The notes under the pieces are model-generated. The model did not search any database and was not told where the DNA came from. It worked only from the letters and a program-made list of their open reading frames with translations. A program made the position numbers and the translations under genes. DNA of 45,035 bases from positions 1 through 45,035 of the forward strand of contig PDIM01000017.1 in the NCBI GenBank assembly GCA_002811675.1, in the 5' to 3' direction. The stretch is from Ichthyosporea sp. XGB-2017a. Taxonomy: Eukaryota > Opisthokonta > Ichthyosporea. How positions within the stretch are numbered: position 1 is the first letter of the stretch; each line of letters opens with the position of its first letter. Below are positions 38,089 through 45,035 of this stretch, piece after piece.

Positions 38089-41000
38089 TTAATTGCCTTG
38101 TGGACTTCCCACACGAGGAAGTCCCGGGCAGAATTTAGACTCATACCAACGTTTTCGCCGTTTACGTATATTTGGGTTTCCCTGCTCTTCCAAAGTATGA
38201 CTCTTGTGCACAAGAAGATTAGGTCGCTCGTAATCTTTTTCATAACATGCCTTTCCAAGCAGTATGGGTGATTGACTAATAACCTGCTTTTTTGTTGGAG
38301 TCCTATCGCTTCCAAAAACACTGTCATCAGAGATAGTTTCACAATTCGACAAGACGGGCAATGACCGCCTAATGACCTGTGTAGTCGACGTGAGAGGCGC
38401 ACAGTTATGTTTAGAGGGTGTAAAATACTCTTGTGATTTCAGAAGGGAGCATTCCCTAGACCGGGTAACACGCCCACCCATTACTCCACGCTCATCAGTT
38501 GCATCAGTGCCCGTTATCAGTCCATTGCCATCCTTTCCGTCATAGCTTTGTCTCTTTTTTTTAAAATATTCCTGAAAAGCGTCCTGTGATTTCACCTTCC
38601 TTTGTGAAATTTCCTTTGTTTTCAATTCAATAGCCAAGGGCATAGGATCCGCAGACTTCGGCTTGGGGAGTCTAAGCTTTATGCCTTTCGCATTCCTCAG
38701 CTCTTCTTCAGTCACTTCATTTCCATTTATCGCCTCTATTGTGTCGCGAAAAAGAACAATAAGTTTCATTCTAAATGCCAAGTTTGGTAGCTCATGGCTT
38801 CGAAAGGCATGTGCAGCAGATTTGCTACTTGTGGCTTGCCCACACATTTTGTTTTTCGCCTCATAAACGGGTTCTTGCCGAAAAAGGCCAGTATTTCCTT
38901 CAAACTCAATTGATCGGATGAAACGCAGAGAATGACTAATACCCAACAAAACCGATGACTGATCAAATAAATTGTTAAAGCTCAAGTTCAAACTTTGAAC
39001 CTGCTGAAAACAAATTTCAGGAAGATTGAAAAATTCAACATCTACGAGCTTGTTAAAGCTCAAATTTAGCTTTCTCAAATCAGGGCATCCAAAAGATTTT
39101 CCTGGGTATACTTTTTTTAGGGATAAATATCGTGACTTCGTGTGAATACTACTAATCAAATTATTACTCACATCCAGCTCTTCAAGAGCGGGTAAGGTTA
39201 AGCAAGGAAGCAAAGAAGTTATCCTGTTATGACTAAGATTCACAATTTTGATTGTGCTCATCCAAAATATAGAATCAATGTCTACAATGTTATTTCCATG
39301 TGCGTTTAGAGTCCTTATCCTATAGAATAACTCTATACCACAAAGGCTTCTAAGTTGATTTCGGCTTATATTCATTTTTCGCGCCATTCGAAAACTGCTC
39401 AAACAGCAGTCACCATCAGCCAAGCTCTGTAAAAAGTTGTGGGAAAGATTAGCCTTTTCTAATTTTTTAAACGTGTATTCCTTGCGCAAAAGAACAGAAC
39501 TAATGTTGTTATGGGACATATCAATGTGGACAAGTGCCTCCAGGCATTCTATATTTTGCAGGCAAGAAATATCATTCCAGGAAGCATAGAGACGTTGCAA
39601 ATTTGGAAATCCGCTGACAGCCATTGATGATATAGCATTTTTACTAACGTCTAAGATTTTGAGCTTGGGAAGACTCAACACTGAACCATCCTTCAATTTA
39701 GTGCTTTTTAGCTTATTGCCAGCCAAATAAAGTTCTTCGAGACCTGTACACCAATGCACTCCATCCAGATCTTCAATCGCATTTTTTGTCAAGTTTAAAA
39801 TAGATATCGTGCTTGCACAAACACCTCCCATGTCAATTGGTGATGGCAAAACTACATGTGGAAGAGCCACATCGTTTTCTTCTAACGAAAGAGATTTCAA
39901 GTTGGTTGACCTTTTTTGAAAGCAAGCCCAAAAGCCAGAGGTGATGCATTCTATGTGGCATTTATCCATAAACAAGTGCCGGCACTCAACATACACGGGC
40001 GGATTCGTTAAATCTATTTTCGAGCCAGAAAGGTCCACAATTCTCTGCGTATTTTCTACCTTTTTAAGAGATTTTTCTCCTTGCGTATGCTCACGAATTT
40101 CGGAGTACATACTGCCCCCTCCAATCACGTTCTCTTGCTTCAAAGCTCCTACTTCTTCGTTTTCCTCTTCACTTCCTTTTCCACCCAGTCCCGTATTTTC
40201 AGATTTACCCTTTAAGCCCCCGCTTTCAATATTCTCACCATCACACATCTTCTCGTTTTCAAGAACGAGATTGAGTTTTCTTCTTCTAGATTTCGTTAGG
40301 GACCCTTCCGAGAACCATTTCCGATTAGGTGATCCGGCCCGAGGAACAATGGGTGAAATATGACTCAACTGATTCATAAAACGATTATCTACCTCTCTAC
40401 CAGTGCATTCGGGTTTCTTTTTGCTGGTGTCTAGCGTGGTCGACAGATTATTCCCATTACCGACGATATTTTCATCTTCTTCCTTTGCGTTACCTGACAA
40501 TGGGCTACTGCCGCCTGAGCAAGATGCTGAACTTGGCATTTTCTCCAAACCGTTACTATATGTCAAGGGTACTCGCTTCTTCAGGGGAAGCTTGTAGTTC
40601 TGTGGCATTGTATCATTGACCTTCTCCGTTTTCTCTTCCTCTGGTTTCGGTTTCGACTGATCTTCAATTTTGCTCACTACCGCAGTTGGTGCTTGAAACA
40701 TTTCCACGATTTTCAGGGGACTAAAAAGATCTTTCATATTTTCACCATTTTGCCACTGTTGTTTAGCTTTTGTTGCCTTTGCTTTCTCTGAAACTACGTT
40801 CTTTTGCACTAAAGTAGCTGCGGGTGATTGAAATGAATGATCTCCTTGCAGTTTTGAAGTATTTAGTGAACTTTCAGTAACATCCAGAACACTTTCAATT
40901 ACTTCATCGGGATATCTCTGAGACCTCCAGGTTTCAGCAAGCTCGCCAGTTCTCTCCCATGGCCGCAAAGCGTCAATAGTCTTTTTGCTAGTTTCGTCAC

Positions 41001-42345
41001 TGCCCAGAGCTTCTTTTTGGGTAAGGACAATTTTTTCTGATTCCTTTCCAAACTCCTCTTGAGAACGGTTTTCTTCAACATCTTTCTTCTTTGACTGGAA
41101 GGAATTGGACGATGCTTCCTGTACTTTCAGCCGCTCTTCCTGGCTCTGATCCAAAAGCGTCGATGACAACGCTTCTTTCAAAAACACAGAATTCCACTCC
41201 TCGGCAGCTTTCTTTCTCAGAGTTTTAAACCTTTTTTTGTCAGTAGAAGGTTGCTGTTCGCCGAGAGAGGATAACTTTTCTTTTTCCACTTGCTCTTTCG
41301 ACTCCGGCCCTTGGGCCTTTTTTCGCTCGTCTCCTTCAGAAGAATCTGCAGAGCTTATGTTCAAAATATCCTCCTCTTCTTCATTGGCATTGTACCAACG
41401 CTCATTAACTTCATCATACACCATGCTTCCAACAACTTGCGGCAAATTTTTGACTTTGTCACTTGTAATAGTTTGAATGCTACTTTCATTCGGGCTTCTA
41501 AATTGCAAATGGTTTGAATACTTCAGACTTTCAACCTGCGGAGACTCGCCTGGTACTTTTCGACTGGATAGGGTCTTGTCTTTCTTTTCCTCTGCCTTCT
41601 TGCGTTCTGATTCTACATGCTTGATATCTTTAGCCAATTCATTGCTCTTTACGGCCTTTTTCTCTTCCCACTTTAATGTCTCCGAATTGAAGGCCATTTT
41701 TCCGATTCTAAGGGTCCCTGATCCTTCCGCTTCTTTTTGTGCTCTTCTTTCGGGATCCTTTCTTTGGCTCTTTTCGTTACTCTCCGCCTTTCTAGGTGCT
41801 TTTTTTTCAATCTTCTTCTGCTGTTCCTCACATTCACCCGGCTCATCACTATCACTCATGTCTGCTTCATGGGCACTTTTGATACCAGAAAGAATGGCAC
41901 TTAATCTGAGACCCTCTACAGTGTTATATCCGTAGTCTTCCTTTAGCACTTGGGAATGCCCATTCTCTTCCTCGTTCTCACTTTCCATAGATTTAGCCTT
42001 TGTTCTTGAAACAGGGTCTTTGTTGTCAGCGAGTGGGGAGCGACCATCAAGAACGCTACTCTTCTCTTCTTCCGCACTTTCGTGAAGAACTACGCTACAA
42101 TACGATTCACTATTCTCACCACCGCTGTCATCACCACTCGACCGTGTAAATTCTTCCTCCTCGTAAGCTGTCTTCACTACTCCGTCCTCATTATCCACCG
42201 ACATAGAATTTATACTCCCCAGCACCTTCCGAGACATCTCCTTCTGTGCGGTATCCTTCTTCTCCCCAACATTCGCATTCCCTTGCGCATTACCGCTACC
42301 CAGCATGGCTTTATTCGGCCCACGACTTCCCACAATCCTCGCCAT
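38089..42345 (-). CDS. Leucine-rich-repeat scaffold protein, possibly Cdc11/Nud1/centriolin-like
   Basis: Large protein of 1,418 residues from the ATG at 42345. The frame is open five codons further, but opens at GTG. The first 800 residues are charged and disordered, rich in E, K and S. Two short motifs stand out: GKMAFNSETLKWE (M217 to W226) and GSMVYDEVNERWY (M308 to W317). Both have methionine and tryptophan nine residues apart, recalling the repeated motif I remember from fungal spindle-pole scaffolds Cdc11/Nud1 and their partner Bfa1/Byr4. The LRR block (about 813-1,150) has ten or more SDS22-like repeats such as LEELYLAGNKL and ALEELDVSNNLISSI, again as in Cdc11/Nud1, where the LRRs are C-terminal. 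A basic, serine-rich tail of about 260 residues follows. If the match holds, the protein would organise Mob1/kinase signalling at a centrosome or basal body. A generic LRR protein remains possible. Confidence 0.7.
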   Translation of the reverse strand: MARIVGSRGPNKAMLGSGNAQGNANVGEKKDTAQKEMSRKVLGSINSMSVDNEDGVVKTAYEEEEFTRSSGDDSGGENSESYCSVVLHESAEEEKSSVLDGRSPLADNKDPVSRTKAKSMESENEEENGHSQVLKEDYGYNTVEGLRLSAILSGIKSAHEADMSDSDEPGECEEQQKKIEKKAPRKAESNEKSQRKDPERRAQKEAEGSGTLRIGKMAFNSETLKWEEKKAVKSNELAKDIKHVESERKKAEEKKDKTLSSRKVPGESPQVESLKYSNHLQFRSPNESSIQTITSDKVKNLPQVVGSMVYDEVNERWYNANEEEEDILNISSADSSEGDERKKAQGPESKEQVEKEKLSSLGEQQPSTDKKRFKTLRKKAAEEWNSVFLKEALSSTLLDQSQEERLKVQEASSNSFQSKKKDVEENRSQEEFGKESEKIVLTQKEALGSDETSKKTIDALRPWERTGELAETWRSQRYPDEVIESVLDVTESSLNTSKLQGDHSFQSPAATLVQKNVVSEKAKATKAKQQWQNGENMKDLFSPLKIVEMFQAPTAVVSKIEDQSKPKPEEEKTEKVNDTMPQNYKLPLKKRVPLTYSNGLEKMPSSASCSGGSSPLSGNAKEEDENIVGNGNNLSTTLDTSKKKPECTGREVDNRFMNQLSHISPIVPRAGSPNRKWFSEGSLTKSRRRKLNLVLENEKMCDGENIESGGLKGKSENTGLGGKGSEEENEEVGALKQENVIGGGSMYSEIREHTQGEKSLKKVENTQRIVDLSGSKIDLTNPPVYVECRHLFMDKCHIECITSGFWACFQKRSTNLKSLSLEENDVALPHVVLPSPIDMGGVCASTISILNLTKNAIEDLDGVHWCTGLEELYLAGNKLKSTKLKDGSVLSLPKLKILDVSKNAISSMAVSGFPNLQRLYASWNDISCLQNIECLEALVHIDMSHNNISSVLLRKEYTFKKLEKANLSHNFLQSLADGDCCLSSFRMARKMNISRNQLRSLCGIELFYRIRTLNAHGNNIVDIDSIFWMSTIKIVNLSHNRITSLLPCLTLPALEELDVSNNLISSIHTKSRYLSLKKVYPGKSFGCPDLRKLNLSFNKLVDVEFFNLPEICFQQVQSLNLSFNNLFDQSSVLLGISHSLRFIRSIEFEGNTGLFRQEPVYEAKNKMCGQATSSKSAAHAFRSHELPNLAFRMKLIVLFRDTIEAINGNEVTEEELRNAKGIKLRLPKPKSADPMPLAIELKTKEISQRKVKSQDAFQEYFKKKRQSYDGKDGNGLITGTDATDERGVMGGRVTRSRECSLLKSQEYFTPSKHNCAPLTSTTQVIRRSLPVLSNCETISDDSVFGSDRTPTKKQVISQSPILLGKACYEKDYERPNLLVHKSHTLEEQGNPNIRKRRKRWYESKFCPGLPRVGSPQGN

Positions 42346-42895
42346 CTTCCTCGTTGTCACGTAAACCTTTACTCAGCACGTCTTAACTATTCCCCGACAC
42401 TCCTCTATTAGTAAGTCCCCACAAACACACAGAGACACCCTCACTCCCATCCAAAGCTACACACACCTCCCAAATTAAACTTTAAAAATCTCAAAAAACC
42501 CCAAAAGCAAGACTACTGAAACATTTTTTCCTCCTCTTCCTCCTTCTTCTATAGTTCATTTTTTCCCCTGAATATTTTAGCGGCACATTCCACAAAAATC
42601 ATAACCCTAGCCCCTAGCCAGGACTACTCGTCCTCGAGGCCACGTAGCTGTGCCTCTCTGCCCTCCTCACTCCTCGCCGTTCTGGTTTGTTTGTTTGTTT
42701 GATTTCAATTCTTGTTTTTTCGTTGATTGCGTCGGGAGCGGTGTGTGAGATGGGGAGGGGGTGCTGGCTAGTGTAACAAGTGACTTACTTCATTGAGGAA
42801 AAGAGAGAGAAGGGTGAAGGGGAGTGTGTACAAGCCTCTCTTGCATGTGGGTGGTTTACTTTTCTTGATTAATAGTTTAGCGAAACCACAAGATT
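42346..42895. promoter_or_regulatory. Divergent promoter region of the LRR gene (-) and TMEM9 (+)
   Basis: A 550-bp gap between two genes that point apart, with T/C-rich tracts, a short TTTG repeat near 42688 and a G-rich patch near 42750. A TTTAG at about 42880 followed by an open frame into TMEM9 may mark the end of an upstream intron. Confidence 0.5.
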
Positions 42896-43441
42896 ATGTT
42901 GAGTTTATTTATTTTGGGAGACAGCTCAGCCCCGATTGTGGATTTCTATCGCTGTAAGTGCGATTGTCCGGGAAATACTACTGTCGTCAATGTCTATTCA
43001 GACGAGGAGTGTCGGTGTACTATTGTGCTTCCAGAGTTGACAAGTGGAGAGTGTCAGAATTGCATCTGCAATGGTGAAGAAGACTCCAATAGCCTGTTTA
43101 TTATGTCTATGGTGTATCTTTGGATACTAATCACTGCCTCGCTTCTAGTGTTTCTGGTACTGAGAAAAATATGTACCAGTAACGATCAGTCTGTGAGTTC
43201 GGGAAGAAGATCTTCTTTAGCATCAACATCATCATCCAGGCGCCAAGTGGACCGCAGGCGATGGTATACCCGTCTATTTGGGCGCTGCACCGGGGGGGGT
43301 TCTGACGACAGGTATGGAGCTATTGAATATGAAGAGCTTTCGTTTGATGAAAGTGACTCTGATTTTGCAGACGATAATGACAGTGATGAAGCGGAAAGAT
43401 TTAATTTACCCTCCTCTACTTTACGGGACACTTCTGAATAA
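42896..43441 (+). CDS. TMEM9: TMEM9-family lysosomal/endosomal membrane protein
   Basis: Single-pass type I membrane protein of late endosomes/lysosomes. In animals TMEM9 proteins associate with the V-ATPase and CLC exchangers. The 181 residues show the family cysteine pattern in the luminal part: YRCKCDCPG (18-26), EECRCTIVLP (38-47) and GECQNCIC (51-58). A hydrophobic span follows (about 67-90), then a cytosolic tail rich in serine, arginine and acid groups. The weak point is the N-terminus. TMEM9 proteins normally have a cleaved signal peptide, and MLSLFILGDSSA is short for one. The frame continues upstream to a TTTAG that could be a 3' splice site, so a first exon with the real signal peptide may be missing. 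The gene ends 60 bp tail-to-tail from the next one. Confidence 0.82.
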   Translation: MLSLFILGDSSAPIVDFYRCKCDCPGNTTVVNVYSDEECRCTIVLPELTSGECQNCICNGEEDSNSLFIMSMVYLWILITASLLVFLVLRKICTSNDQSVSSGRRSSLASTSSSRRQVDRRRWYTRLFGRCTGGGSDDRYGAIEYEELSFDESDSDFADDNDSDEAERFNLPSSTLRDTSE

Positions 43442-43480
43442 TGGTTTGCGTATCGGTGGACACAATACAGGTGACGATAC

Positions 43481-43486
43481 TTTATT
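43481..43486 (-). terminator. Candidate poly(A) signal of the coiled-coil gene
   Basis: AATAAA on the minus strand, 16 bases beyond the stop at 43502, in the 60-bp gap before TMEM9. Confidence 0.45.
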
Positions 43487-43501
43487 TTAGTGTGCTATTG
43501 T

Positions 43502-44803
43502 TTAGGCGTTGTCTTGAGGGTACAGCGATTGTGAAGTACGGCGCACTTTAAATGTAGCTCCAGTCGCAGCGCTACCGACATCCCCATGAAATGCGCGCGC
43601 AATTAGTCGCACACTGTCTTGAAGAATAATGGGGACTGTGTAAACAGAATCAAATACAGTTGGGATTGTGCCGTCTGTGGTATACCTAATAACTGCATTT
43701 TCTGAAGAAGTCTCGCAGCGGACGGCTACAGAATCTTCAAATGTACCTCCATTTGGTGCAATTGTTGGCACGGCAAGATATTTAGTAGATCCAAGAGCTT
43801 TAAAGGAAAACAAAAGAATGCAGCAACAGAGCATAGTTTCTAGTTGTTAGTATTCATTTTCTACAAGTCTCACGCCTTGTTTTTTTGCCCTTACCCTCCA
43901 TCTTTCGTTTGTTTACAATAACCTTTGTGGGAAGCTTTTTGGTTTTAGCAGACAGTGGACGAAGTCTTCTGGAATATGCGGCAATGACCTGGTCATATTC
44001 CTCCAATGGTCTATCTGTAAACCTCACTTTGACATACCAATCTTTCCAACCAGGTCCATCACTAAATACCTCAAGAACTGTAGCTTCCAGAAGCTCTGCC
44101 GAATTGTAGTCGTCCTCTTTGGATACAAGGACCTTCTGCCCCTTTAACCAAGAAGAATACCCCGAATAGTGAACCATAAAGTCTTTTTCGTCCATTTCTG
44201 CATCTCTCCTTGCCCGCTCCCGTTCCTGTGCCTCTTGAAGCTTTTTCTCTGCCATTTCCGCTCGAGTCTCTGCTTCCTTGAGTTTCTGAAGAACCACTGA
44301 TTATTTTTGTGAGGTATTTTAAATGATTAGTAATACAACTTTTATGGATTCTGCAGACACAGTAATAACAAGATAAACTTACAGTCTTGATTGCGATCTT
44401 AATCATTAGACCATACAAATATTTAAACGTTTACGTGTGGGCATAAAAGAAAAGATGTGAGAAATAAAAGTGAGAAGACATTCTTGTACAAAAATATGAG
44501 GGCTCTAAATAAAGAGTTATTGAGGTTACCTTCTTGCATCTGTGTAGATACTTTGACGACTTGTTCCTTTGTTTCCTTCAGTAAATCTTCTGTAGAATGC
44601 AATTTAGTCTCCAATTTCTTTGTTGCCACTTCCAACTCTTTCGTGACTTCAACCTGATTATCATACTGCTGTTTGATCTTTTCCTTCTCCGTCTTTGTTT
44701 TTTCCAGAAACCCCTCAATCTCTGATTTCTCATCCATTAAGCTTGTAATCTTTCGCTCCTTATTCTCGAGCTCCAACTTCATTTGCGATCCCCCATTGCC
44801 CAT
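43502..44803 (-). CDS. Coiled-coil protein with a C-terminal chitobiase-like beta domain, 3 exons
   Basis: Function unknown. My model is exon 1 at 44530-44803, exon 2 at 43895-44296 and exon 3 at 43502-43797, giving 323 residues. Introns of 233 and 97 nt (GTAACC and GTAAGG donors, CAG and AAG acceptors) keep the frame. They contain TTACTAAT and TACTAAC branch-point-like sequences. Residues 1-125 are a continuous charged coiled coil that runs across the first junction, which supports it. Residues about 130-205 form a small aromatic, acidic domain (KDWYVKVRF, SRRLRP) that may be Tudor- or chromo-barrel-like. Residues about 233-318 resemble the chitobiase/hexosaminidase C-terminal beta domain (APNGGTFEDSV, then IRYTTDGTIPT). 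Read alone, exon 3 appears to begin with a signal peptide, but that stretch is intron. The protein should therefore be intracellular. Confidence 0.7.
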
Positions 44804-45035
44804 TTTTTTGTACAACTATAATAACACACTTTCCTCTTTCGAGAAATTGCCTTACTTTTCTTTTCTCTCTATGCTTCCTCACTATTTCTACTACTATTGC
44901 TCATAGATCGTTTCTTTCCCCTTACCCAGAACCCGCCAATAAATCTCACAACACTCACAGAGCACCAACATCTAGGTTTCAATGGAAGAAAAAGAAAGAA
45001 AAAACGAACATTAATAATGCACAATACACATTTAC
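44804..45035. other. Right edge, upstream of the coiled-coil gene
   Basis: The last 232 bases are A/T- and C-rich and probably hold the leader and promoter of the minus-strand coiled-coil gene. I see no other gene. Confidence 0.5.

Noticed and set aside
37593-38402. 269-codon minus-strand frame across the cyclase and LRR gene ends
   Set aside because: It is antisense to the cyclase C-terminus and out of frame with the LRR gene; no family resemblance.
1-45035. tRNA, rRNA, CRISPR, transposon or viral genes
   Set aside because: I looked for B-box-like sequence, repeat-spacer patterns, terminal repeats and transposase or reverse-transcriptase motifs by eye and saw none; a computed search could still find small or decayed ones.

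Overview
This is a stretch of nuclear DNA from a unicellular, flagellated eukaryote. The evidence is spliceosomal introns (GT-AG, mostly 80-230 nt, several with CTAAT/CTAAC branch-point-like sequences), AATAAA poly(A) signals, an axonemal dynein heavy chain, a tubulin-modifying ligase, mitochondrial proteins and nucleolar proteins. The genes are dense and intron-poor: several very long frames, including 13.7 kb of dynein, are unbroken. I cannot place the organism from sequence alone. A zoosporic protist, such as a stramenopile/labyrinthulomycete type or an early-branching opisthokont/chytrid-like lineage, would fit. I see no bacterial or viral sequence, CRISPR array, rRNA, tRNA or intact mobile element.

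Layout, left to right. (1) A sorbitol/xylitol-type dehydrogenase (-, 2 exons). (2) A DNAH5/DNAH8-class outer-arm dynein heavy chain (-, one 4,557-codon frame) whose AAA1 Walker B glutamate is replaced by alanine. (3) RWDD1/Gir2-type DRG-binding protein (+, 3 exons). (4) TTLL2-like tubulin ligase (-). (5) TTC39/IML2 family TPR protein (-, 5 exons, rebuilt here). Then about 1.9 kb without a convincing gene. (6) Mitochondrial 2-oxoglutarate/malate carrier (+). (7) PDX2 glutaminase of vitamin B6 synthesis (-). (8) Mitochondrial D-lactate dehydrogenase (+). (9) REV3, the catalytic subunit of DNA polymerase zeta (-), ending 11 bp from gene 8. (10) NOL12/RRP17-type nucleolar protein (-). (11) A receptor-type class III nucleotidyl cyclase with two membrane spans (+). 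(12) A 1,418-residue protein with SDS22-like leucine-rich repeats and two short motifs resembling fungal Cdc11/Nud1 scaffolds (-). (13) TMEM9 family membrane protein (+). (14) A three-exon coiled-coil protein ending in a chitobiase-C-terminal-like beta domain (-).

The genes are mostly ordinary single-copy eukaryotic functions, not a co-regulated cluster. Three themes recur: flagellum/tubulin (dynein, TTLL2), mitochondrial carbon metabolism (oxoglutarate carrier, D-lactate dehydrogenase), and the divergent or tail-to-tail packing typical of compact genomes. Several frames open at GTG or TTG rather than ATG. I resolved these either to an internal ATG or to an upstream exon whose splice phase and family similarity both fit. 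The points most worth checking are the apparently hydrolysis-dead AAA1 of the dynein, the Asn-to-Asp change at the transition-state position of the cyclase, the candidate Cdc11/Nud1-like scaffold, and the unusual domain order of the last gene.
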